Assembly (NCBI GenBank): GCA_950022295.1
Contig: OX465596.1
Location: 128,010,501 to 128,074,500 of the forward strand
Source: Bromus sterilis
Taxonomy: Eukaryota; Streptophyta; Magnoliopsida; Poales; Poaceae
DNA length: 64,000 bases
Direction of reading: 5' to 3'
Positions 11,264 through 23,651 of this stretch are shown here, one piece after another (the first letter of the stretch is position 1; each line of letters starts with the position of its first letter). Made by a program: the position numbers and the translations under genes. A model generated the notes under the pieces. It did no database searches. It had not been told where the DNA came from and was given only the letters and a program-made list of their open reading frames with translations.

Positions 11264-14200
11264 TGTAACATCCCGATGCTCAGAATGTTTGAGAAAAAGT
11301 TTTCCAAAAAGTAGGGCAGGAAAATTTCGTTTATTTTATTTGGTTATTAAAAGCTTAAATTGAGTTTTCATACTTTTGAAGAATTTAATTTGAACTAATG
11401 CCAACTTAAATTAAATTTTGATTTTTATTATTCTCTTTTCCTTGAATATTGATTTTCTAGCTCTGGCATATTAAACTATGCGCATTTGTATTTTGGAGCT
11501 TTATATGATTTTTTTATATTTTATTTATTTATTTAATTATTTTTCGTCTATCAAACTCTAGCCAAAATTTCCTAGCACGAATATTATATTTTTCCAGTGT
11601 GAAGTTAATCTCTTTTTCTTTTCCTTTCTTCCAAACCGAATGGGGTAAGCCAATCTATTTTTCCTTGCCTTCTCTATTTTCTTTTCCAGATGGGCCTTAG
11701 CCCATTTTCCTCACAAGAGCGCACCAGAGAAACAACCAGGCGAGCAGATAAGGAATCATTACTCTTCCTCTTCCTCTTCCACCTCCACCTTCACGTACAC
11801 ACCTCATACCATGAGCACAGATAAGGAAACGTACTGGCACTATACACCTCTCTTCATTCTTCCTTTGATTGCTTCAGTTTCCTTCAGTTTCCAATTCCAA
11901 CTATATAAGGATGTGCTCCTCAACCTCCTCTTCCAAATCCACCATTTTTTCCTGCTCTCTCCCTTCCTCCTCTCTCCAAGACGTCTCTTTGAACTTTTGA
12001 AGTTTCATGGACGCCGATGCTCGAGCTTGGTGGTGCAGGCCATCTCTATCCGTGCCTTTGCGCTAGAAGTTTCTCCTCCATGCTATGAATCCATTCAGAG
12101 AAGAAGAACTCATTCCATTGAACACACGTGAAGAATTTTACATATACGCGCACACTGTTCGTCCAGTTCATCACTTTGATTCGTGGCACTTGGTGAGTTT
12201 CTATCAAATTCCTTTTGCACGTGCACTCAAACATGTTCAATCTAACTTCTAGACATCATAGTTTGATGTATTTCTATAGTTGGCCACGACCATCCAAACC
12301 GGTGACCATCCGATGGCATCACCATGTTCTGGTAGTTTTTGTTCCTCGGATCGCTTCGTGCCCAATATATCAAATACTTCCTATCATCATTGAAACCCAC
12401 TAGTGAAATTAGATTGCTTGTTTGGAAAATATAAATTTAGTGTAGATTTTATCTAGTCGTTCGTGAAGATTAGAACAATAGATTTTTAATTTAGTTTTGT
12501 ATTGTTTCTTGTAAATAATTTTGTAGATCATGTAGTAGTGTGATATGTATTCATATTAGTTTTTATGAATTATTATGGTGTGTAGTAGTTGTTCGGTGAA
12601 TTTTTGTGTTAGTATGATATTTTGTATATGTTCATGACATATGTAGAGTCGTTCCTAAGTATTCAATAATTCTAGAAATTGGATGTGTTTGACTAGATTG
12701 TTATAAGGATTATATAATTTGTTATTTTTTTATTGTATTATGTGGTTATATTGTTTAAAAATCATGTAGTTCTCTCTTTGCATGCGTACATTTTTTGTGA
12801 ATGTTCGCCATGTTTATAATTTATAGGATTATTCTAGGCTTTACTTTATTTATCAAATCATGGAATACTTCATGTCTCGATTATTTTGTTTTTACTCACC
12901 ATGATGATTTCTTAGATTTGTTTACATGTTCTTTTTATACATATCACATGATTAATTTACTAGTTTTAAATTGTATCATGTTGATAATGTTAGATATATT
13001 TTGTAGTCCTCGCTTGTGCATGTACGAAGTTAGTAAATGTCTACCATGCTTATAATTTCATAGAATTACTATTAACGTTGTTTGCTTTATTTGAATATGA
13101 TTTGCATATTCTTATGTCACATGTTTGGTTTATTAATTCTAAATCATGCCATGTTTACGTAGATATTTATATATTTTTGTGTATGTATTGTTGCATAGTC
13201 TTTATGCTAGATTTTATGAAATGATTTCTTGTGTGATAGCAAATACATCGTGGTTCTTTGCCGCATATAATATTATTGCCTAGATGGTCATCTTATTTTG
13301 TAGATGATTATTATGCTAGATTTCATGGTGGGTTTTGTGCCATGCTTATATTATTAGTGTTACATATAGTTATGCTTGTGGCATATAACTTAGTTTATTA
13401 TGTCTTGTTAATTATCGTGTGTGCTTATTTATTCTAGTTTATTCGCATGTCGTGTTGGCACTTGCTCTTAGTCAAATTCATGTTTGGTTGTATCTTATTT
13501 TGTGTTACAAATTGCTAGATTATATTATAAGTGCACGGTTATGGTTAGCCTTGCTTGGTAGAAACACTTGTTCGATCTCATGTTTATATAAGTAGAATTT
13601 CTTTGATAGATTAATATCATACCATGATGTTGTATGCTTGTATGGATGTACTAATATGTATTGTATGATGCCTAGTTAAGTATCCTATGTCTTTGCATGT
13701 GCAGGATGTATTGGATAGGAATGCATGTCATCTTCTTATTCATTTTTGTATATGTTGATTTGCTTGATGTTATGATTTATTTATTTACTTTCCCACATTC
13801 GTATTACGCTACGTTCATTTGTTTATTTCTAGCATGCTAGTGTTGTGTGATAATGCAATGCTTTCTTGTTCTTACATGTCATAACTAGTATTATAGAGTT
13901 GTGTGATATTGTCATGCTTGATGTTTATGTTAGGGGTATCAACTAAGTTATGTATAGTTATGAGTTGTATTATTGATAGTATGGTGTGGTAACTCGTGTG
14001 ATGATCATCATGCTTAGAAATATTTCTAGTGTTTCTATTGTTGCATTGATGTGTGTCTAGCCACCATTCATACATGTAATCTTCTCTGTCTTACAATGTT
14101 CTATGTGTGGTAGTTGTTCTTGTGCTACTTAATTATATATATGCTTTACTTGTCTCATCTTAGTATTATGAGTGCTTGATAATTGTTGCAATAGTTCACA

Positions 14201-16697
14201 TGATTAGGATAGTGTATCTTTGCCTACTTCATATGGTTTAGTGTGCGTAGTTTTCCTTGTTGTTTAAGCATGTGGAGGTGATCCTATAACTAGTTGATTT
14301 GTTATTGTATATTTATTGTTTCTTTTTATAAGCATGTCCTAGTTTAGTATATTTTCTTACTATGTATTATTTTCTACCATAGTATCTGTTTATCTTTGTT
14401 GTAGAAATGCTTTCTAATAGTTGTTTTGATTGCTTCACAGTCTCTTCTTGTTGTTAACCATTATAAATATTTGGATTCGTCCAAGTATTTATTTGTGATT
14501 GATTATTACTCTTAGTCATATCATGTCTAGAATAGCTGTTCATCCATGTGTTCCATGTGTTGTATAGTTTCTTGTTAATTGACTGACAAATGGATTGTTT
14601 TGATATTGCATATGCTCCTATTTTAATATTGTTTTAGGGCTAGACCTAGATCAATTCAATTCATGTCGATGAATGATGTTTGATTCGTTAACTAGTATGG
14701 TTTATCATGGTTGTTTGGTTGTAGTGTAGATCATTTACTTTGATTGATTATAGAATTGATGTATATGTTTGGTTACCTTGACCATTATAAATATTTATAT
14801 TAGGTCTAAATATTTATTTGTGGTTAATTTGGACCTTCGTCATGCCATGTTGTGATTGTGTAGTTATGATGCATAGGATGATTCCATTCCATGTGTGTTG
14901 ATGCCATTGTGTTTGTTATATAATAGTTTCCTATATAGTTAGTCGAGATGTGTAGTGAGCACTACTAGCTTCTAGTATCATAGTTCTTATTAGAACGAGT
15001 CTTGATCGTGGAGCCTTCCTAAGCCATATCAATCTAAACCATGTCACACGTTGAATCATCTCTCTCACCTTTCTTATCATGCAACCGCATCTTGAAATAT
15101 TCATCTTTGATCAATATCTTGCTATCCGTCCAACCTTGATCTATTTGGAATGTTATTTGGATTTACTTTCGCTTTGGTATTTATTTGTTTTTATTTTCTA
15201 TCGTTACAAAGAGTAGGGATTGACGATGTTGGACATGGACAGATTCAAGTTACCGAAGAAGGATTCAACAACGAAGGCATGCCTCTCTCTTTGATCATGT
15301 TTATCCTATGTTTTAGAAAAATTGCATTCTATTTTATAACCACTATTGCATGCTATTTTATCTTGTAGTTAGCATGTCGATCGACACATTACCCTGATCC
15401 GCTTGTCGCCTATTTTCTTGACACCTGAGTAGAACTATATAGTAATCTAGTAGAGTAGAAATGCTTAGCCATGCTAATTATTCTATAGGTGCTTATCTGA
15501 ATGATCTTCGGATCATTAACACTTGAAACTTGTTACTGAGCTTGCTTAGCTAGGCCGGTTGGCCATTTTTTCCTTCCTCTACTCTCTTCTACTCTGGGTG
15601 AAACTTACCATCTAAATACTGGCGCGGGTGCCAGCTGGATCAAAGATTGAAGGAGCGATTGGCTGCCCTTCACGAGGTAAAGGGGGAAATCCGTCGTCCG
15701 TGTCGCATGAGGCCCAATAAGTCTTAGATTTGAAGATTGTGACAACCGTACAACCACATGCTATATGGGCACTTGCTTGGTTAATTAGTTAGTTCATGCT
15801 TACTATCGACATCGTCGTACCGCAGATGGAATAGCTGCCTTGCGAGGAGTATCCTCGGCACAAAAGGGGGCAAGGACTGTGAACTGCGGTAACTACCTTG
15901 TGAAACCTAGTGGACATGTCATAGTAAGGGTGGGTCTAATGAAAGACCTCGTCACAATCTCCCTGCCGGTACACAAAATAGTGTACTACGCCAGCGACGG
16001 CTGGTGGAATCAAGACGAGATTGTGTCGTGTGGGTAAAGGGTACAACCTCTGCAGAGTGTAAAAATATTCGAATAGTCGTGCCCATGGTCATGGACGACA
16101 CATGAATCTTTCTTTACATACGGGAACCTGTCTTGCTTATTCCCTCTTTGCCCCAATTCTTGGAACCTATGAAGGATGTGAGTGGATCGAGGATCCTCAC
16201 GTGGTGAAAGTTATGATGGAAAATTCTTATTTTCGTCTAAAACCGCTTATGAAATTATTATGCTTTTTGAAACAAAATTAGCTTTTATGAAAAAGAACCA
16301 TGCAGCCTTCCTTTGAAGCCTCATGTAGTTACTAGGACCTTTCCTGGGAGGCATGTTGAGTACTAAATGTACTCCTGGAAATAATTTTGTTGAACAGAGT
16401 TGCATGAAGACGAAGGTGATGATTACGACTACTATGGCGATCCATATGAGTGAGGTCACGTGGACTACATCGACTGGCTATGGCTGAGATGGAGTCGCTA
16501 CGCATTTTACTTTCCGCTGTTTCCTGATTGTAACAAATGTCATGAGACAATTTATATGTATGCCTTATGGCATATTATGGTATTTGTAAAATATTTATGT
16601 ATTCTGCAATGATACCATTTCGCTGTGTTGTCAATAATGATCCTGGGATTGACAATTAAACACAGAAGGGTCTGGAAATTATTTCCGGGTTCTCACA
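11264..16697 (+). repeat. E2 5' LTR (5434 bp)
   Basis: A TATA box at 11902-11909 suggests a U3 of about 0.65 kb and an R-U5 leader of about 4.8 kb. The span 12440-15080 is T- and G-rich low-complexity sequence with short TATG/TTAT-like words. The conserved LTR block is at 16041-16096. The short frames near 15150-15368 and 15840-16037 also occur in the other LTR but are interrupted or altered there and are not called as genes. Confidence 0.9.
11902..11909 (+). promoter_or_regulatory. E2 LTR TATA box
   Basis: TATATAAG is followed about 50 bp on by a C/T-rich tract typical of plant leaders. The same box is at 18496-18503 in the 3' LTR. Confidence 0.65.
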
Positions 16698-17870
16698 TAA
16701 GTGGTATCAGAGCCGATGTCGACCTAGTCGCATGACCTTAGTTAGAAATGGAAATCCTTAGGACTAATTTGATAAGAAAACTATTTCAAAAAAGAAATAT
16801 TCTCGTAGTCTTCTCCTTCACTATTTCTCTTCTAACCTTATCTTATTCAAGTGATTTAAACTCTACTTCTCTACCAAGCTTCTTCGTAGTCTGTGAAATC
16901 CTTTATCCTCGCCCATGGTGTTGAAAAGCGAGAAGCTTCTCAATGCGTGCGAAGAAACTCAACATCACTTCAACCCTGAAGCTCGAAGTAGCAACATTTT
17001 TACGAGAGAAGACACTTCAAGACCTAGAAGTCAACAACCACCAATCATGCTTGAAATGTCAATGTCAAAGATTTGACCCAAGATTTATTGTGACCTACCA
17101 TATAGGATGAGGTTGGTTACTACCCTTGTAGTGGAAGAACTTGTAGATCGTAGACGCAAAACCTTATTTTGTGTGTGAGTACCGTCTGCATATTTCTTCT
17201 GGCATTTTCTATGCAGTCATACTAAAACCCTATTTACCAATACTACGTGCTTTTGAGTTTCATTTGGATAGCTCCATGGCTATCTTGTCGTTTATCATTT
17301 GTTTATCTTCTTGGGTATCCCCTCCCATATATAGGATTCTTTTACTCATCTTATGCTCTTTCCCTCTTCTCTATAACCCCGGAGGACACTTTGAGAGAAA
17401 TGAAGTTGCAACATTTTTCTTGGAAGTCTATTATCAAGTGAACCCTATGGACAACCTCTTTTAAGGGGTGTAGTAGACGATGTTTGGTGTCATGATCAAA
17501 GAATTGAATACCTTCACTATGCCTACCACAAACTACAAGCCTAAGAAAGGATCAGTGAATCCAACCGCACCAAAGCTTGACCTATAGAAGAACAACAAGA
17601 TCGAAGAGTGGTCAACCACTAAGAGAATCTATCAGATTACCAACACAAAGACCAAAGGATTGCTTCCAAGCCTTGAGCAGCTAGACATAGTATGTACAAT
17701 CAAAGTATCTCCAACCAAGACCACAAAACTGGTTGTCACCGAGTTCAGAATGGAACAAGATTCGCACAAGTTTTTAAGAAGAATTGTGTTGAGGATGAAG
17801 CTAAACCAAACCCATACTCTTTAGTCGGCCCAAATCTCGGGGACGAGATTTCTTTTAAGGGAGGTAGATT
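16698..17870 (+). other. E2 interior, no gag-pol
   Basis: There are 1173 bp between the LTRs. The 3' end reads AATCTCGGGGACGAGATT (17832-17849), the kind of sequence seen just after pol in many plant Gypsy elements, followed by a purine-rich tract (17856-17870) abutting the 3' LTR. So the element looks like the two ends of a larger element joined after loss of the coding part. Open frames here are short and unrecognised. Confidence 0.7.
16702..16714 (+). promoter_or_regulatory. E2 primer-binding site (initiator tRNA-Met)
   Basis: TGGTATCAGAGCC lies four bases after the CACA end of the LTR. This is the standard plant retrotransposon primer site. Confidence 0.9.
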
Positions 17871-20800
17871 TGTAACATCCCGATGCTCGGAATGTTTAAG
17901 ATTTTTTTTTTCAAAAAGTAGGGCCAGAAAATTTCGTTTATTTTATTTGGTTATTAAAAGCTTAAATTGAGTTTTCATAATTTTGAAGAATTTAATTTGA
18001 ACTAATGCCAACTTAAATTAAATTTTGAGTTTTATTATTCTCTTTTCCTTGAATATTTATTTTCTATCTCTGGCATATTAAATTATGCGCATTTCTATTT
18101 TGGAACTTTATATGATTTTTGTTTGATATTTTATTTATTTATTTAATTATTTTTCGTCTATCAAACTCTAGCCAAAATTTCCTAGCACGAATATTATATT
18201 TTCCTGTGTGAAGTCAATCTCTTTTTCTTTTCTTTTCTTCCAAACCGAATGGGGTAAGCCAATCTATTTTTCCTTGCCTTCTCTATTTTCTTTTCCACAT
18301 GGGCCTTAGCCCATTTTGCTCACAAGAGCGCACCAGAGAAACAACCAGGCGAGCAGATAAGGAATCGTTACTCTTCCTCTTCCACCTCCACCTTCACGTA
18401 CACACCTCATTCCATTAGCACAAAGAAAGGAAACGTCTTGGCACTATACACCTCTCTTCATTCTTCCTTTGATTGCTTCATTTTCCAAATCCAACTATAT
18501 AAGGATGTGCTCCTTAACCTCCTCTTCCAATTCCACCATTTTTCCTGCTCTCTCCCTTCCTCCTCTCTCCAAGAACTCACTTTGAAATTTTGAAGTTTCA
18601 TGGACGCCGATGCTCGAGCTTGCTGGTGCAGACCATCTCTATCCGTGCCTTTGCGCCAGAAGTTTCTCCTTCATGCTATGAATCCATTCAGAGAAGAAGG
18701 AACTCCTTCCATTGAACACACGTGAAGAATTTTACATGTATGCGCACACTGTTCGTCGAGTTCATCACTTCGATTCGTGGCACTCGGTGAGTTTCTATCA
18801 AATTCCTTTTGCACGTGCACTCAAACATGTTCAACCTATCTTCTAGACATCATAGTTTGATGTATTTCTCTAGTTGGCCGCGACCATCCAAACCGGTGAC
18901 CATCCGATGGCATCACCATGTTCTGGTAGTTTTTGTTCCTCGGATCGCTAAATGCCCAATATAAAATACTTCCTATCATCATTGAAACCCACTAGTGAAG
19001 TTAGATTGCTTGTTTGGTCAATAGAAATTTAGTGTAGATTTTATCTAGTCGTTCGTGATGATTAGAACAATAGATTTTTAATATAGTTTTGTATTGTTTC
19101 TTGAAAATAATTTTGTAGATCATGTAGTAGTGTGATATGTATATTTTTATGAATTATTATCGTATGTAGTAGTTGTTCGGTGAATTTTTTTGTTAGTATG
19201 ATATTTTGTATATGTTCATGACATATGTAAGAGTCGTTCCTAAGTATTCAATAATTCTAGGAATTGGATGTGATTGACTAGATTGTTATAAGGATTACAT
19301 AATTTTTTAATTTTTTTATTGTATTATGTGGTTATATTGTTTAAAAATCATGTAGTTCTCTCTTTGCATGCGTACATTTTTTGTGATTGTTCGCCAGGTT
19401 TATAATTTTATAAGATTATTCTAGGCTTTGCTTTATTTATCAAATCATGGAATACTTCATGTCTCAATTATTTTATTTTTACTCATCATGATGATTTCTT
19501 AGATTTGTTTACATGTTATTTTTATACATATCACATGATTAATTTACTAGTTTTAAATTGTATCATGTTGATAATGTTAGATATATTTTGTAGTCCTCGC
19601 TTGTGCATGTACAAAGTTAGTAAATGTCTGCCATGCTTATAATTTCATAGAATTACTATTAACGTTGTTTGCTTTATTTGAATATGATTTTCATATTCTT
19701 ATGTCACATGTTTGGTTTATTAATTCTAAATCATGCCATGTTTACGTAGATATTTATATATTTTTGTGTATGTATTGTTGCATAGTATTTATGCTAGATT
19801 TTATGAAATGATTTCTTGTGTGATAGCAAATACATCGTGGTTCTTTGCCGCATATAATATTATTGCCTATATGATCATCTTATTTTGTAGATGATTATTA
19901 TGCTAGATTTCATGGTGGGTTTTGTGCCATGCTTAGATTATTAGTGTTACATATAGTTATGCTTGTGGTATATAACTTAGTTTATTATGTCTTGTTAATT
20001 ATCATGTGTGCTTATTTATTCTAGTTTATTCGCATGTCATGTTGGCACTTGCTCTTAGTCAAATTCATGTTTGGTTGTATCTTATTTTGTGTTACAAATT
20101 GCTAGATAGTATTATAAGTGTACGGTTATGGTTAGCCTTGCTTGGTAGAAACACATGTTCGATCTCATGTTTATATAAGTAGAATTTCTTTGATAGATTA
20201 ATATCATACCATGATGTGATCTATTTATTTACTTTCCCACACGCGTATTACGCAACGTTCATTTGTTTATTTCTAGCATGCTAGTTTTGTGTGGTAATGC
20301 AATGCTTTCTTGTTCTTACATGTCATAACTAGTATTATAGAGTTGTGTGATATTGTCATGCTTGATGTTTATGTTAGGGGTATCAACTAAGTTATGTATA
20401 GTTATGAGTTGTATTATTGGTAGTATGGTGTGGTAACTCGTGTGATGATCATCCATGCTTAGAACTCTTTCTAGTGTATCTATTGTTGCATTGATGTGTG
20501 TCTAGCCACCATTCATACATGTAATCTTCTATGTCTTAAGATGTTCTATGTGTGATAGTTGTTCTTGTGCTACTTAATTATATATATGCTTTACTTGTCT
20601 CATCTTGGTATTATGAGTGTTTGATAATTGTTGCAATAGTTCACATGATTAGGATAGTGTATCTTTGCCTACTTCATATGGTTTAGTGTGCGTAGTTTTC
20701 CTTGTTCTTTAAGCATGTGGAGGTGATCCTATAACTAGTTGATTTGTTATTGGATATTTATTGTTTCTTTTTATAAGCATGTCCTAGTTTAGTATATTTT

Positions 20801-23227
20801 CTTGATCACTTCTACGTTTGATGTTGTGCTATTAGTTATGACATCCCTATATGATTATCCACTCATATGTATTGTTTATTATGTCTTACTATGTATTATT
20901 TTCTACCATAGTATCTGTTTATCTTTATTGTAGAAATGCTTTCTAATAGTTGTTTTGATTGCTTCATACTCTCTTCTTGTTGTTAACCATTATAAATATT
21001 TGGATTCGTCCAAGTATTTATTTGTGGTTGATTATTAGTGTTAGTCATATCATGTCTAGAATAGTTGTTCATCCATGTGTTCCATGTGTTGTATAGTTTC
21101 TTGTTAATTGATTGACAAATGGATTGTTTTTATATTGCATATACTCCTATTTTAATATTGTTTTAGTGCTAGACCTAGATCAATTCAATTCATGTCAATG
21201 AATGATATTTGATTGTTTAACTAGTATGGTCTATCATAGTTGTTTGGTTGTAGTGTAGATCACTTACTTTGATTTATTATAGAATTGATGTATATGTTTG
21301 GTTACCTTGACCATTATAAATATTTATATTAGGTCTAAGTATTTATTTGTGGTTAATTTTTACCTTCGTCATGCCATGTTGTGATTGTGTAGTTATGATG
21401 CATAGGATGGTTCCATTCCTTGTGTGTTGATGCCATTGTATTTGTTATATAATAGTTTCCTATATAGTTAGTCGAGATGTGTAGTGAGCACTACTAGCTG
21501 CTAGTATCATAGTTCTTATTAGAACGTTAGTCTTGATCATGGAGCCTTCCTAAGCCATATCAATCTAAACCATGTCACACATTAAATCATCTCTCTCACG
21601 TTGCCTATCATGCAACCCCATCTTGAAATATTCATCTTTGATCAATATCTTGCTATCCGTCCAACCTTGATCTATTTGGAATGTTATTTGGATTTACTTT
21701 TGCTTTGGTATTTATTTGTTTCTATTTCCTATCTTTACGAAGAGTAGGGAGTGACGATGTTGGAAATGGACAGATTCCAGTTACCGAAGAAGGATTCAAC
21801 AACGAAGGCATGCCTCCCTCTTTGATCATGTTTATCCTATGTTTTACAAAATTGCATTCTATTTTATAACCACTATTGCATGCTATTTTATCTTGTAGTT
21901 AGCGTGTTGATTGACACATTACCCTGATCCTCTTGACGCCTATCTACTTGACACCTGAGTAGAACTATATAGTAATCTAGTAGAGTAGAAATGCTTAGCC
22001 ATGCTAATTATTCTATAGGTGCTTATCTGAATAATATTCGGATCATTAACACTTGAAACTTGTTACTGAGCTTGCTAAGCTAGGCCGGTTGGCCATTTTT
22101 GACTTCCTCTACTCTCTTCTACTCTGGGTGAAATTTACCATCTAAATACTGGCGCGGGCGACAGCTGGATCAAGGATTGAAGGAGCGATTGGCTGCCCTT
22201 CACGAGGTGAAGGGGGCAATCCATCGTCTGTGCCGCATGAGGCCCAATAAATCTTGGATTTGAAGATTGTGACAACGGTACAACCACATGCTATATGGGC
22301 ACTGGCTTGGTTAATTAGTTAGTTCATCCTTACTATCGACATCGTCGTACCGCAGATGGGATAGCTGCATTGCGAGGAGTATCCTCGGCACAAAACGGGG
22401 CAAGGACTGTGAACTGCGGTTACTACCTTGTGAAACCTAGTGGACATGTCATAGTAAGGGTGGGTCTAATGGAAGACCTCGTCACAATCTCCCTGCCGGT
22501 ATACAAAATAGTGTACTACGCCAGCGACGGCTGGTGGCATCAAGACGAGATTGTGTCGTGTGGGTAAAGGGTACAACCTCTACAGAGTGTAAAACTATTC
22601 GAATAGCCGTGTCCACGGTCATGGACCACACATGAATCTTTCTTGACATACGGGAACCTGTCTTGCTTATTCCCTCTTTGCCCCTATTCTTGGAACCTAT
22701 GAAGGATGTGAGTGGATCGAGGATCCTCACGTGGTGAAAGTTATGATGGAAAATTCTTGCTTTCGTCTAAAACCGCTTATCAAATTATTATGCTTTTTGA
22801 AACAAAATTAACTTTTATGCAAAAGAACCATACAGCCTTCATTTGAAGCCTCATGTAGTTACTAGGACCTTTCCCTGGAGGCACGTTGAGTACGAAATGT
22901 ACTCATGGAAATAATTTTGTTGAACAGAGTTCCATGAAGACGAAGGTGATGATTACGACTACTATGGCGATCCATAGGAGTGAGGTTACGTGGACTACAT
23001 CGACTGCCTGTGGCTGAGATGGAGTCGCTACGCATTTTACTTTCCGCTGTTTCATGATTGTAAAAAATGTCATGAGACATTTTATATGTATGCCTTATGG
23101 CATATTATGGTACTTGTAAAATCTTTATGTATTCTATAATGATACCATTTCGCTGTGTTGTCAATAATGATCCTGGGATTGACAATTAAACACAGGAGGG
23201 TCTGGAAATTATTTTCGGGTTCTCACA
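17871..23227 (+). repeat. E2 3' LTR (5357 bp)
   Basis: It matches the 5' LTR throughout. It lacks about 140 bp present at roughly 13633-13775 and carries about 85 bp near 20804-20890 that the 5' LTR lacks. The TATA box is at 18496-18503 and the conserved block at 22571-22626. Confidence 0.9.
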
Positions 23228-23651
23228 CTAGCTTTCCTCAGAGTCATTATAGACTCAAGCACCAGTCATCGCATGACCACACGGGTACCGTCATCGCATG
23301 ACTACCCAACTTATACGGGTCGTCGCATGACCATACACTCAGCAACATCACTAGACCAGACTACGTTGACTCATGGTGTGGCCTAGTACGAACTGTCCAT
23401 AACCGTGGACGCGGCTATTCGAATAGATTGTGACACTGTAGAGTTTCTGCACTTTACACATGCTATGGAGCTCTTCCTCCATCCAGTACCTTGGAACTTT
23501 TCCCAAAGGAACCTCAGAACTCGTACCATAGGAGTGGAATAGGACTCCTCCAACGAGACCGTTCTACCGCTTTCCTCCCTTACCGTATCACCCGACATGC
23601 TTCGCAAGCGATGCCTTGGGTAGCCCTGTGTCCACCAGACACCCGCCATCG
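23228..23651 (-). repeat. E4 left LTR, piece C
   Basis: This piece matches 50275-50697 of the right E4 LTR. It starts with the right E2 target duplication CTAGC and ends with the left E3 duplication CATCG (23647-23651). The conserved LTR block is at 23395-23452, on the minus strand. Confidence 0.85.

Larger units (their letters stand above)
11264..23227 (+). mobile_element. E2: non-autonomous LTR retrotransposon with giant LTRs
   Basis: Two LTRs of 5434 and 5357 bp start TGTAACATCCCGATGCTC and end GGGTTCTCACA. The primer site TGGTATCAGAGCC (initiator tRNA-Met type) follows the first, and a purine-rich tract precedes the second. The target duplication is CTGGC/CTAGC (11259-11263, 23228-23232). 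The interior is only 1.17 kb and has no gag or pol. By structure it is a large retrotransposon derivative (LARD-like, as described for barley Sukkula); identity with a named family is not claimed. It is inserted 12 bp from E1 in the E4 LTR. Confidence 0.9.

Noticed and set aside
15150..16037. Two short plus-strand frames (15150-15368, 15840-16037) that also occur in the other E2 LTR (21681-21869, 22370-22567)
   Set aside because: Their recurrence follows from LTR identity. The first is frameshifted near its end in the second copy, neither has a recognised domain, and they lie deep in the predicted untranslated leader.
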